Of a DNA stretch of 29,349 bases, positions 22,561-29,349 are shown piece after piece (within the stretch, counting starts at the first letter, position 1; every line of letters begins with the position of its first letter). Source of the stretch: CALZKI01 sp964567585 (GTDB taxonomy: Bacteria; Bacillota; Clostridia; Lachnospirales; Lachnospiraceae); NCBI GenBank assembly GCA_964567585.1, contig CAZMND010000016.1, positions 1-29,349 on the forward strand, read 5' to 3'. Made by a program: the position numbers and the translations under genes. The notes under the pieces are model-generated. The model worked only from the letters and a program-made list of their open reading frames with translations, was not told the DNA's origin and ran no database searches.

Positions 22561-23457
22561 ATGCCCTTTTTTTGGCATACAAATATCTTAAAAATACACA
22601 CATCAAATAATAACAAACCTTCTCTCCGGGATAGAAATCCCGTGTTCTTAACGCTCATAGAATATGTCAACCTACTAACATATCTTAAAAAAAGGGTGTC
22701 CTCTTTCATTTCCTGCCATTTAGTGAAAGCAAGTATGACTCTGGAAGCGGCCCTTGTTTTACCATGCTTTTTGTTTGCAATACTGGGTCTCATTTCTATT
22801 ATGGATGTTATGAAAATAAAAGGATGCATGGATGTGGCAGTGGCAGAAGCAGGAAATGAGCTTGCCATAGAGTGCTACGGAGAATACATAAATGATTTGA
22901 TAACACCTCTTTATATAAAGAATAAAATAAACTCGTTTCTAGAGAATAATTTATCAAAAGCAGACTATGAAAAAGTTTCCGGCAATATCCGTATATCGGA
23001 TTTGTCAGTTTTGGAAGAGGAAAGCATAATTTCGTTTCGAGTTAATTACAAAATTGCGCCGGAGTTTAAGGTGCTTGATTTTGCCACGTTGAATTTATAT
23101 GCAAGTTATTATGGTCATGATTGGCTTGGATTCAAAACGGAGCGTGAAGCGGAAACAATGGTTTTTTTATCTAATACGGCTATGGTATATCATCTCGATA
23201 AAGGTTGTAAATATTTGAATATCACAATTGTGGAAATACCATATGTAAATTTAAGTAAGTATCGAAATAATAGCGGGGAAAAATATAAAGATTGTAATTT
23301 TTGTAATACACAGACTATTACAGGTATTGTGTATATCACACCGGAAGGAAGTAATTATCATACAGTCAGAAAATGTATTGGCTTAACACGCTCTATTCAC
23401 ACGGTGCCATTATCATCCGTGAAGGAAAAAAGGATATGTTCAGGATGTGGAGAATAA
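22561..23457 (+). CDS. TadE-like pseudopilin with two tandem YH..C..L..CxxC modules
   Basis: Residues 52-80 form a TadE-type prepilin motif (A57|SMTLE with Glu at +5, then a hydrophobic helix). The leader of about 57 residues is unusually long, but AAGGAGGTGA just before the ATG at 22561 supports this start. The C-terminal part holds two alignable modules. The first has YH (210-211), Cys216, Leu219 and Cys245-x2-Cys248. The second has YH (266-267), Cys272, Leu275 and Cys293-x2-Cys296. Each could bind a metal or form disulfides outside the cell. Similar single modules occur in other Firmicutes surface proteins, as far as I recall. A minor pilus component is likely; the module role is unknown. 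Confidence 0.75.
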   Translation: MPFFWHTNILKIHTSNNNKPSLRDRNPVFLTLIEYVNLLTYLKKRVSSFISCHLVKASMTLEAALVLPCFLFAILGLISIMDVMKIKGCMDVAVAEAGNELAIECYGEYINDLITPLYIKNKINSFLENNLSKADYEKVSGNIRISDLSVLEEESIISFRVNYKIAPEFKVLDFATLNLYASYYGHDWLGFKTEREAETMVFLSNTAMVYHLDKGCKYLNITIVEIPYVNLSKYRNNSGEKYKDCNFCNTQTITGIVYITPEGSNYHTVRKCIGLTRSIHTVPLSSVKEKRICSGCGE

Positions 23458-23458
23458 G

Positions 23459-23893
23459 ATGATTGGAAAATGGATTGTAGTTTTATTTTTAATAGTAGGA
23501 TCTGTGTGGGATTTGAGAAATAAAAGTATACCCGGAGTGTATTTGTATGTCTGGAGTTTGGTAGCGATTGTATATGCGATATTTGATATGGTAAATGGAA
23601 AAAATGTTTTGGAAATTATTATTGCGCTCATTCCGGGAGTTGTAGGTCTGATTTTATCTTTTGTAACGAGAGAGCAAATAGGACTTGGAGATGGAATTGT
23701 TATTTTGTTGGCAGGATTTTTTATGGGTGTGAAGGATGTGTTTGGTATGGTAATTGCTGCGTTTTTGGTTTTAACACTTGTGACCATTTTTTTATTGGTA
23801 ATGCACCGCGTCAATGGGAAAAGTAAAATACCATTTATTCCCTTTTTGTTCGTAGGACACTTGATTTGTGTTTGGGGAGGAGAATTTATATGA
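23459..23893 (+). CDS. Second prepilin peptidase-like protein (A24 type)
   Basis: This 144-residue protein, nearly all membrane helices, has both A24 features: WDLRNKSIP with Asp18 in the first cytosolic loop and IGLGDGIVIL with Asp78 in a GxGD motif. It is shorter than the peptidase at 16176-16718 and not closely similar in sequence. The two may divide the work between Flp and the TadE-like pseudopilins beside it, but this is inference. The ATG at 23459 follows GGAG (23449-23452) by 6 nt and lies 1 bp after the preceding stop; the in-frame GTG at 23447 lacks an SD. The stop overlaps the next ATG by 4 bp (ATGA). Confidence 0.85.
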   Translation: MIGKWIVVLFLIVGSVWDLRNKSIPGVYLYVWSLVAIVYAIFDMVNGKNVLEIIIALIPGVVGLILSFVTREQIGLGDGIVILLAGFFMGVKDVFGMVIAAFLVLTLVTIFLLVMHRVNGKSKIPFIPFLFVGHLICVWGGEFI

Positions 23894-24336
23894 ATCAAAA
23901 AAAGGAGTTTTCAGCGTATTTGACCTTAGAAATAAGTTTGTTATTTCCTATTATTGTAACAATACTTACATGTATTATTTATCTGATATTTTATTCTTAT
24001 AATTGTACAATTGCTTTTCAAAATGCGGCGATTTGTGCTTTGTATGGAAAGGGTCTATCTTATATGGATGTCAAAGTAAGTGAGCGGGTAGACAGAATGT
24101 ATACTATTTTGGAAACATTGAATGAGGATCAATATATTGCGACAAATCATTTTAAGCAAAAAGCAGGTGTGGATGGAAATTCTATAATAGTCAGTCAGGA
24201 AGGAAATGTGAATATGCCGTTATTAATTCCCGGGATTATGTCCGAATTCAATTTTTCGGAAGGTATGGAAGTTCAATGCCGTAAATCGACATTTTACATA
24301 AGACAGATAAGAAAGGGGAAAAATAATGAAGGCTGA
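23890..24336 (+). CDS. TadE-like pseudopilin
   Basis: The 148-residue protein has a 9-residue leader and the prepilin motif A9|YLTLE (Glu at +5), followed by a long hydrophobic helix (15-37) and a globular exported part of about 105 residues. This is the TadE layout of minor pilins that start or stabilise the Flp pilus. GGGGAGG (23876-23882) lies 7 nt before the ATG, and the start overlaps the stop of the peptidase gene by 4 bp, which fits the peptidase acting on this protein. The end overlaps the next gene by 11 bp. The exported part matches no domain I recognise. Confidence 0.82.
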   Translation: MNQKKEFSAYLTLEISLLFPIIVTILTCIIYLIFYSYNCTIAFQNAAICALYGKGLSYMDVKVSERVDRMYTILETLNEDQYIATNHFKQKAGVDGNSIIVSQEGNVNMPLLIPGIMSEFNFSEGMEVQCRKSTFYIRQIRKGKNNEG

Positions 24337-25156
24337 AATAATAGCAGATGAAGGAAGAAAATATATACAAATTCCTTTTTACAAGGAGGATAATGTAACA
24401 CCATTCTTTTCAGAATATGAAAGTAATATTCTGGAAACCGCAGGAATTGGGGGAATATCAAAGGTAATCAAAAAAACAGTTGGAGAAGAGACATATCTTA
24501 TGTTTTATGTTTTTTCATTTATTTCCTTAAAAGAACGATTCGAAAGGGACTATTTAGATATAACGATGTTTTGCGGTTTTTTTGAAGAGCTGATGAAAGT
24601 GTTTGAAAATATGAATTTGTATTTGCTTGATAGAAGCACAATTTGTTTGGAACCGGAATACATATTTTATGATGAAAAAGAAAAGAAATATGTTTTTATG
24701 CCAATTGCCGATCCTACAGACAGTGGATTAACAAAGTATGAGAGTTTATTTACTTTTTTCGCAGATGTCTGTTCAGTGGAGGAAAAGAATTTATTGGAAT
24801 TTATCTTTGAAACGTTTAGTTGCTTAAATGATGAACGATTTGATGAAATTTTTTTCTTAAAAGAGATTGTCGGTTATAAATACAAAATTAAAAATGAAAA
24901 AGAGCCTAAAGAGGAAGAGGTTTATGAAGACTTTGATAGTATGGATGAAAATGGCATAGAGGAGGAACCCCAAATAAAAGGAACTTTTATAGTCGGTATC
25001 ATATTGCTTTTATTTTCTTTTTGGGTTTCCTATATGTGCAATTATGAATTCAAGTATAGTGTTGTTGGTATGGCAGCAGCTTTACTTGCAGTCGTTTTAA
25101 TAGGATATGAAGTCGTAAAAATGCTCATCCCCTTTTTTAAGCGAAAAGATGCATAG
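24326..25156 (+). CDS. DUF6382-like protein with C-terminal membrane helices
   Basis: The 276-residue protein begins with a soluble domain of about 190 residues resembling the N-terminal DUF6382 domain in Lachnospiraceae Tad operons (features such as YLLDRSTICLEPEYIFYDEKE and a following 'y.fmPi.dp' segment). Such proteins often carry an FHA domain; here the C-terminal part is instead an acidic linker (200-220) and two membrane helices (about 222-240 and 247-265). If the usual pairing holds, it may link the pilus machine to phospho-signalling, but with no FHA domain visible this is weak. AAGGGG (24313-24318) precedes the ATG by 7 nt. It closes the operon; the next gene has its own promoter. 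Confidence 0.62.
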   Translation: MKAEIIADEGRKYIQIPFYKEDNVTPFFSEYESNILETAGIGGISKVIKKTVGEETYLMFYVFSFISLKERFERDYLDITMFCGFFEELMKVFENMNLYLLDRSTICLEPEYIFYDEKEKKYVFMPIADPTDSGLTKYESLFTFFADVCSVEEKNLLEFIFETFSCLNDERFDEIFFLKEIVGYKYKIKNEKEPKEEEVYEDFDSMDENGIEEEPQIKGTFIVGIILLLFSFWVSYMCNYEFKYSVVGMAAALLAVVLIGYEVVKMLIPFFKRKDA

Positions 25157-25166
25157 AATGAGTTTG

Positions 25167-25195
25167 TTGACACTGTAATTTTGGAATGATACTCT
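25167..25195 (+). promoter_or_regulatory. Promoter of the rhomboid gene
   Basis: A perfect TTGACA (25167-25172) and TACTCT (25190-25195) are 17 bp apart. It lies in the 71-bp gap after the Tad operon and drives the rhomboid gene and probably the genes after it. Confidence 0.65.
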
Positions 25196-25218
25196 TTATA
25201 GAGAGAAATTCTCTATAA
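25196..25218 (+). promoter_or_regulatory. Perfect 9-bp palindrome at the transcription start, abutting the SD
   Basis: TTATAGAGA (25196-25204) pairs exactly with TCTCTATAA (25210-25218). The expected transcription start (about 25202) falls inside the left arm, so a DNA operator is more likely than a full RNA hairpin. The right arm runs into the SD AAGGAG (25217-25222). The binding protein is unknown. Confidence 0.55.
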
Positions 25219-25227
25219 GGAGACGTA

Positions 25228-26283
25228 ATGAAAGAAAGAATAAATAATTTTTTACAGCATATAGGATATTTTTCTACAATCTCATCATTGCCGGAATTTT
25301 CGGTGTATTTTTTGCCGGTGAATGGAAATGCAGAGGTTGTGGTAACTATCGATTATCAGAAAGAAATATATCTTACGGAAGAAATCTATTTTGGTATCAG
25401 GGAAAAGTTTGTTCAATCCTTCAAGGAACAAGGTTTTGGAAATGTCCATATTATTACGGTTGTTTTGTGTAAAGAGCCCGAAAGAATGACGGCAATCTTC
25501 GGAAATGATAATTTTAGTTGGTACATAGACGTAAAGGAAAACAGCTTGGTCATTCCCGATGGACATGTAGAAGATTTCTATGGTTTTAAGAAAAAGCTAG
25601 AAGAATTTTTAGATGATACTGAGAAATATACAGAAGAAAGTGTTGATCATAAGACATTGAAAAATGTTAATAAAGAAAAAAGAAGATTCAGGGAACTTCC
25701 TTTTATAAATGTTACGATTGTTATTATTAATATTCTTGTATTTATTTTGTGTGCATTTACCGGGGATTTGTTATATAATAAAGGAGCTTTCAGTATTTTA
25801 CTTATACAGGAGACAAAAGAATATTACAGATTTCTAACTGCTGTTTTTATGCATGTGGATTTAGACCATTTACTGAGCAATATGGTAGTGCTGTATTTTT
25901 TGGGAAATGGTTTAGAAGCGAAAATCGGACATATAAAATATGTAATATTATATTTTCTGTCAGCCATAGGTGGAAATCTTTTGTCAGCTGTTTATGAAAG
26001 TTATTATGGAAATATGTTTACAAGTGTAGGCGCCAGTGGGGCTATTTTTGGAGTGATAGCGGCAGTATTTGCTCTGGTCATAGTCAAAGGTGGCAGATGG
26101 GAAAATATAACTTTATCAAGAATGTTGCTAATGATTGCATATTCATTGTATAGTGGATTTGTGTCTGATAATGTGAATAATGCAGGGCATATCGGAGGTT
26201 TTGTTGCAGGTTTATTGATTATGATTATTTATTGCATAATGGAGAGACTGCAAAAAAAGAAGGAGGTATTTCATGAAAATTAA
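25228..26283 (+). CDS. Rhomboid-family intramembrane serine protease
   Basis: The 351-residue protein has a soluble N-terminal domain of about 155 residues and a six-helix rhomboid core. Active-site parts are all present: FMHVDLDHLLSN (His214, Asn218), GASG with Ser270, and NNAGHIGG with His321. It should cleave single-pass membrane proteins within the bilayer. The N-terminal domain (strand-rich, no recognised family) may regulate it. AAGGAG (25217-25222) precedes the ATG by 5 nt. It follows the Tad operon but has its own promoter, so action on Tad pseudopilins is only a proximity-based guess. It overlaps the next gene by 11 bp. Confidence 0.92.
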   Translation: MKERINNFLQHIGYFSTISSLPEFSVYFLPVNGNAEVVVTIDYQKEIYLTEEIYFGIREKFVQSFKEQGFGNVHIITVVLCKEPERMTAIFGNDNFSWYIDVKENSLVIPDGHVEDFYGFKKKLEEFLDDTEKYTEESVDHKTLKNVNKEKRRFRELPFINVTIVIINILVFILCAFTGDLLYNKGAFSILLIQETKEYYRFLTAVFMHVDLDHLLSNMVVLYFLGNGLEAKIGHIKYVILYFLSAIGGNLLSAVYESYYGNMFTSVGASGAIFGVIAAVFALVIVKGGRWENITLSRMLLMIAYSLYSGFVSDNVNNAGHIGGFVAGLLIMIIYCIMERLQKKKEVFHEN

Positions 26284-27274
26284 TATCTATTATGGTGGAA
26301 GGGGAATGATTGATGACCCGACGCTAGTTGTAATTAACAAGATGCAGGAAGTATTGGAAGAACTGCATGTAAAAGTGGAACGATATAATTTACACGAATT
26401 AAAAAATACAATTCCTACATTACCTCAGACCTTAAAAGATGCAGATGGTGTTGTTTTTGCAACAACTGTTGAATGGCATGGTATCGGCGGCTATATGCAC
26501 CAGTTTTTGGATGCATGTTGGTTGTACGGTGATAAAGAAAAAATCAGTCAGATATATATGTGTCCAATTGTAATGTCTACCACTTATGGAGAAAGAGAGG
26601 GCAAATTGGATTTGTCTACGGCGTGGGAGATTTTGGGTGGATTACCTTGTAGTGGTATTTGCGGATATATTGCAGATACGGTTAGTCTGGAAATGAACGA
26701 AGGCTATATGAAGTTGATTGAGAAAAAAGCGGAAAATATGTACCGCACTATCAATCAGAAAATGCCAAGTCTTCCGGCAAGTAATCAGGCTGTCAAACAG
26801 ATGGTTTACAGTACTAAAAATATTGATTTGACTCCGCAGGAATCAGAGCAGTTGTCACAATATGTTGCAGATGACAGCTATGTACAAAGACAGAAAGAAG
26901 ATATTCAAGAACTTACCAGTATGTTTAGGGATATGATGGAGTTTTCTGATGAAGTGGAAGATGCTGAAGAATACGTTAGTGAATTAAAGGCACATTTTGT
27001 TCCGCAGCCCGGATTTTCAGCGAATTATAAAATTGTTTTAGATGGTAAGAAGAAACCTTTGGTTGTTGAAATCAATACCAATCATATAGATTGTTATTAT
27101 GGTAATTCGACAAATACACCGGATGTGGAAATGCAGATGCAAAGAAATGTGATGGACGAAATCGTTAACGGAAGGATGACGTTCCAAAGAGCATTTATGG
27201 GCGGTGATATGAAGATGAAAGGTGACTTCAGAATTCTTCGTTCGCTAGATCAAATATTTAATTTTGAAAGTTAG
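26273..27274 (+). CDS. Flavodoxin-like/SCP2 two-domain protein
   Basis: Residues 1-170 have a flavodoxin-like (NAD(P)H-dependent FMN reductase type) fold: an N-terminal beta strand and loop (INIYYGGRGM), a DADGVVFATTVEWHGIGGYMHQFLDA stretch in the usual flavin-loop position, and PIVMSTTYGE. Residues about 230-333 match the SCP2 sterol-carrier domain (YKIVLDG..., then MTFQRAFMGGDMKMKGDFR), which binds lipids in other proteins. The fusion suggests a redox protein handling a hydrophobic ligand, but the substrate is unknown. It has 333 residues and is probably cytoplasmic. AAGGAGGT (26260-26267) lies 5 nt before the ATG. It overlaps the rhomboid gene by 11 bp and is 13 bp before the HIT gene, so it shares their transcript. 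Confidence 0.8.
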   Translation: MKINIYYGGRGMIDDPTLVVINKMQEVLEELHVKVERYNLHELKNTIPTLPQTLKDADGVVFATTVEWHGIGGYMHQFLDACWLYGDKEKISQIYMCPIVMSTTYGEREGKLDLSTAWEILGGLPCSGICGYIADTVSLEMNEGYMKLIEKKAENMYRTINQKMPSLPASNQAVKQMVYSTKNIDLTPQESEQLSQYVADDSYVQRQKEDIQELTSMFRDMMEFSDEVEDAEEYVSELKAHFVPQPGFSANYKIVLDGKKKPLVVEINTNHIDCYYGNSTNTPDVEMQMQRNVMDEIVNGRMTFQRAFMGGDMKMKGDFRILRSLDQIFNFES

Positions 27275-27287
27275 GTAGGTAAAAGGT

Positions 27288-27698
27288 ATGAAAAAAGACA
27301 ATTGTATTTTTTGTAAAATTATTGCAGGAGAAATTCCTTCGCACACAACATATGAAGATGAAAACTGTAAGGTTATCTTAGATATTAATGCAGCTACAAA
27401 GGGACATTCGATTATTATTGCGAAAGATCATTATGATAATTTCTTTGAATTACCTGAAGAAAAAGCAATTGAAGTAATCAAGGTTGCGAAAATCATGTCT
27501 AAGCAGATGGCAGAGAACCTGCAATGTGACGGTTTCAATATTCTTCAAAATAATAATGAGGTTGCGGGTCAAACAGTAATGCATTACCATATGCATCTTA
27601 TTCCAAGATATAAATGTGACAGACAGGATCTTGCAATGGAGACAACACAGCCATCTCAGGAAGAATTATTAGAAATCAAAAACATTATTATAGGATAG
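27288..27698 (+). CDS. HIT-family nucleotide-binding protein
   Basis: HIT proteins of the HINT/PKCI type hydrolyse AMP-linked substrates such as adenosine phosphoramidates. The 136-residue protein is of typical length, begins with CIFCKIIAGEIPS (Cys6, Cys9) and has the HIT motif HYHMHLIPRY with His99, His101 and His103; His101 is the expected nucleophile. The fold is complete, with NGFNI-like (DGFNILQNNN) and QTVMH segments ahead of the motif. It is 13 bp downstream of the flavodoxin/SCP2 gene and 9 bp upstream of fumA, likely within one transcript. The cell role is uncertain, as for most bacterial HIT proteins. Confidence 0.95.
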   Translation: MKKDNCIFCKIIAGEIPSHTTYEDENCKVILDINAATKGHSIIIAKDHYDNFFELPEEKAIEVIKVAKIMSKQMAENLQCDGFNILQNNNEVAGQTVMHYHMHLIPRYKCDRQDLAMETTQPSQEELLEIKNIIIG

Positions 27699-27707
27699 GT
27701 TATTTTG

Positions 27708-28550
27708 ATGAGAATAATAAAGACTGAAGAAATAACAAAAAACATAAAGGAAATGTGTATAGAGGCCAATCATTTTTTATCTGAAGATATGAAATGTGCG
27801 TTAAAAGAGGCTACAAAAAACGAAGAAGCCTATCTTGGAAAACAAATTCTGGAACAATTACAGGATAATTTGAAAATTGCGGCAGAAGATATGATACCTA
27901 TTTGTCAAGATACAGGTATGGCAGTAATTTTTTTGGAAATTGGACAGGATGTACATATAGAAGGAGGTTCTTTGGAAGAGGCTGTTAATGAAGGCGTAAG
28001 ACAAGGTTACGTAGAAGGATATTTGAGAAAGTCAGTTGTTAAGGACCCAATTTACAGGGAAAATACCAAAGACAACACACCGGCTATTATACATTATTCC
28101 ATAGTTTCCGGAGAAAATATTGTTATTACGGTAGCACCGAAGGGTTTCGGAAGTGAAAATATGAGTAGGGTATTTATGCTAAAACCATCTGATGGTATTG
28201 AAGGTGTAAAGAATGCAGTTTTGACAGCTGTAAAAGACGCAGGACCTAATGCGTGTCCGCCTATGGTGGTAGGCGTTGGTGTTGGCGGTACTTTCGAAAA
28301 GTGTGCTCTAATGGCCAAAAAAGCTCTGACAAGACCTATAGGACAAAACTCAGATATTCCTTATGTAAAAGAACTTGAGGAAGAACTACTTGAAAAGATT
28401 AACAAAACAGGAATTGGTCCGGGAGGATTAGGAGGAAGCATTACAGCTCTTGCAGTAAACATATTGACATATCCGACTCATATAGCGGGTCTTCCTGTTG
28501 CTATCAACATATGTTGTCATGTGAACAGGCACTGTCAAAGGACGATATAA
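27708..28550 (+). CDS. fumA: Class I fumarate hydratase, alpha subunit
   Basis: With the beta subunit downstream, it forms the oxygen-sensitive [4Fe-4S] enzyme that interconverts fumarate and malate. The 280-residue subunit contains PICQDTG (Cys66), NACPP (Cys183) and NICCH (Cys270), the three expected cluster ligands, plus GVGVGGTFEKC and GIGPGGLGGSITALAV. The related L-tartrate dehydratase alpha subunit is similar, so substrate specificity is inferred from the common clostridial arrangement. The ATG at 27708 directly follows an in-frame TTG; the SD is weak (AGG near 27697). The C terminus is normal (HVNRH...). A hairpin separates it from the beta gene. Confidence 0.9.
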   Translation: MRIIKTEEITKNIKEMCIEANHFLSEDMKCALKEATKNEEAYLGKQILEQLQDNLKIAAEDMIPICQDTGMAVIFLEIGQDVHIEGGSLEEAVNEGVRQGYVEGYLRKSVVKDPIYRENTKDNTPAIIHYSIVSGENIVITVAPKGFGSENMSRVFMLKPSDGIEGVKNAVLTAVKDAGPNACPPMVVGVGVGGTFEKCALMAKKALTRPIGQNSDIPYVKELEEELLEKINKTGIGPGGLGGSITALAVNILTYPTHIAGLPVAINICCHVNRHCQRTI

Positions 28551-28580
28551 TTGAAAGAGTTTCTTCTATATTAAATAATA

Positions 28581-28620
28581 GATATTGTGTCCGAATTTAT
28601 TTCGCCACAATATCTTGCTT
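28581..28620 (+). terminator. Hairpin between the two fumarase genes (attenuator-like)
   Basis: GATATTGTG (28581-28589) pairs with CACAATATC (28606-28614), and an inner CGAA/TTCG stem extends it. TTGCTTTTTC follows. The T run is interrupted, so it may be a partial terminator or a processing/stability hairpin that lets some transcription reach the beta subunit gene. It is not a full end of the operon, as no promoter is seen after it. Confidence 0.5.
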
Positions 28621-28652
28621 TTTCTACAGTATTATTATAAGGAAAGAAGACA

Positions 28653-29204
28653 ATGGATAGATATTTGGAAGCACCTTTTACAAAGGATAAAATGAAAGAA
28701 TTACGTGCCGGAGATTATGTATATATTTCAGGAATTATTTATACGGCAAGAGATGCGGCACATAAAAGAATGTATGAAGCGTTACATAATGGGAAAGAAT
28801 TACCTTTAGATTTAAAAGATAATTTGATATATTATATGGGCCCATCTCCGGCAAGGGAAGGTCGTCCGATTGGTTCGGCAGGTCCAACTACTTCCAGCAG
28901 AATGGATAAATATGCACCGGACTTGTTAGAATTAGGACAAGCAGGAATGATAGGAAAAGGAAAAAGGAATCAGGCGGTCAAGGATTCTTTGGTTAAAAAT
29001 GGTGCTGTGTATTTTGCTGCTGTGGGCGGTGCAGGTGCTTTGTTGTCGAAGTCTATTGTTTCATCAGAAGTGGTAGCATATGATGATTTGGGAACAGAGG
29101 CAATTAGAAAATTATCTGTGAAAAACTTTCCTGTAATTGTCGTAATTGACAGCGAAGGAAAAGATTTATATGAGTTGGCAACAAAAGATTATAATAAAGA
29201 TTAA
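28653..29204 (+). CDS. fumB: Class I fumarate hydratase, beta subunit
   Basis: The 183-residue subunit completes the fumarase active site. It shows the family signatures KELRAGDYVYISG, TARDAAHKRM, YMGPSPAREGRPIGSAGPTT and SSRMD, and AVGGAGALLSKSI. The ATG at 28653 is preceded by AAGGAAAG (28639-28646). It lies 102 bp after the alpha gene with a hairpin in between. No clear terminator follows its stop; a strong promoter for the tRNA gene starts 7 bp later. As with the alpha subunit, a tartrate dehydratase-type activity cannot be wholly excluded. Confidence 0.92.
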   Translation: MDRYLEAPFTKDKMKELRAGDYVYISGIIYTARDAAHKRMYEALHNGKELPLDLKDNLIYYMGPSPAREGRPIGSAGPTTSSRMDKYAPDLLELGQAGMIGKGKRNQAVKDSLVKNGAVYFAAVGGAGALLSKSIVSSEVVAYDDLGTEAIRKLSVKNFPVIVVIDSEGKDLYELATKDYNKD

Positions 29205-29211
29205 AATTGTG

Positions 29212-29240
29212 TTGACAAACAAAAAGTGCTCATATATAAT
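29212..29240 (+). promoter_or_regulatory. Strong promoter of tRNA-Ser
   Basis: A perfect TTGACA (29212-29217) and perfect TATAAT (29235-29240) with a 17-bp spacer lie 59 bp upstream of the tRNA 5' end. It is the closest match to the sigma-A consensus in the window. Confidence 0.85.
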
Positions 29241-29299
29241 AATTTTTGCGTCACTCAAAAGACGTTTAACTTAATATTTGGTATGGGTTAATTCAGTAC

Positions 29300-29349
29300 G
29301 GAGAAATACTCAAGAGGCTGAAGAGGCGCCCCTGCTAAGGGTGTAGGTC
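29300..29349 (+). tRNA. tRNA-Ser (anticodon GCT), cut by the window end
   Basis: GGAGAAATACTCAAGAGGCT begins a tRNA-Ser: acceptor 5' strand GGAGAAA, D arm, anticodon stem and loop CTGCTAA (anticodon GCT, reading AGC/AGU), then GGGTGTAGGTC entering the long variable arm. The rest lies beyond the window. Confidence 0.85.

Noticed and set aside
28511..28660. A 49-codon frame overlapping the end of fumA and start of fumB (starts MLSCEQALSKDD)
   Set aside because: The fumA frame ends normally for its family in this region and the alternative has no SD; it looks like chance, despite a plausible helical start.

Overview
The window reads as the chromosome of a motile, low-GC, Gram-positive anaerobe of the Clostridia, most likely a member of the Lachnospiraceae. 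The evidence is the AT-rich codon use, strong GGAGG-type ribosome binding sites, a YaaL/BofA gene pair, an [Fe-S] two-subunit fumarase, flagellin with FliS, and a Gram-positive Tad pilus locus without a secretin. This is a family-level inference only. All protein genes but one are on the plus strand.

Region 1 (1-3960) looks accessory. It opens with the 3' part of a multi-hairpin structured RNA and its terminator. A probable operon follows: an HD-domain hydrolase, a NUDIX hydrolase, a GNAT acetyltransferase broken at a run of eight T, and a minimal rhomboid-like membrane protein. Next is an HTH/zinc-ribbon regulator with its own promoter. Its terminator hairpin is the first of four hairpins that share the core ACCGTA/TACGGT. 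A GC-richer patch bounded by a perfect 12-bp inverted repeat lies just beyond the 3' end of a minus-strand tRNA-Lys(CTT).

Region 2 (3960-10567) is housekeeping: TatD nuclease, RsmA/KsgA 16S rRNA dimethyltransferase, a 909-residue TPR/acidic/degenerate-AAA+ protein of unknown role, and glycogen branching enzyme GlgB.

Region 3 (10568-15991) is flagellar and then YaaL/BofA. A sigma-28-like promoter leads straight into a 5' stem-loop ahead of a 995-residue protein of DUF6240 type. Flagellin and FliS follow in the same direction. A minus-strand DUF2508/YaaL-like gene overlaps the end of fliS and is divergent from a bofA-like gene. This keeps the yaaL-bofA neighbourhood known from Bacillus but in an inverted arrangement.

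Region 4 (16028-25156) is an 11-gene Tad/Flp pilus operon behind one good promoter and a self-pairing leader: prepilin peptidase, a TadZ lacking a normal P-loop, CpaF ATPase, TadB, TadC with a large exported insert carrying an Ig-like segment, the small Flp pilin (20998-21165), a DUF5702-like pseudopilin, a TadE-like protein with a duplicated YH..C..L..CxxC module, a second A24-type peptidase, another TadE-like pseudopilin, and a DUF6382-like membrane protein. Most genes overlap or nearly touch, so translation is probably coupled.

Region 5 (25157-29349) holds a rhomboid protease with its own promoter and a palindromic leader, a flavodoxin-like/SCP2 fusion, a HIT protein, the two fumarase subunits separated by a hairpin, and a strong promoter leading into a tRNA-Ser(GCT) cut by the window end.

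The best candidates for undescribed biology are the Tad operon variant (Ig-bearing TadC, duplicated Cys module on a pseudopilin, two peptidases, self-closing leader), the pseudo-AAA+ protein, and the ACCGTA hairpin cluster.
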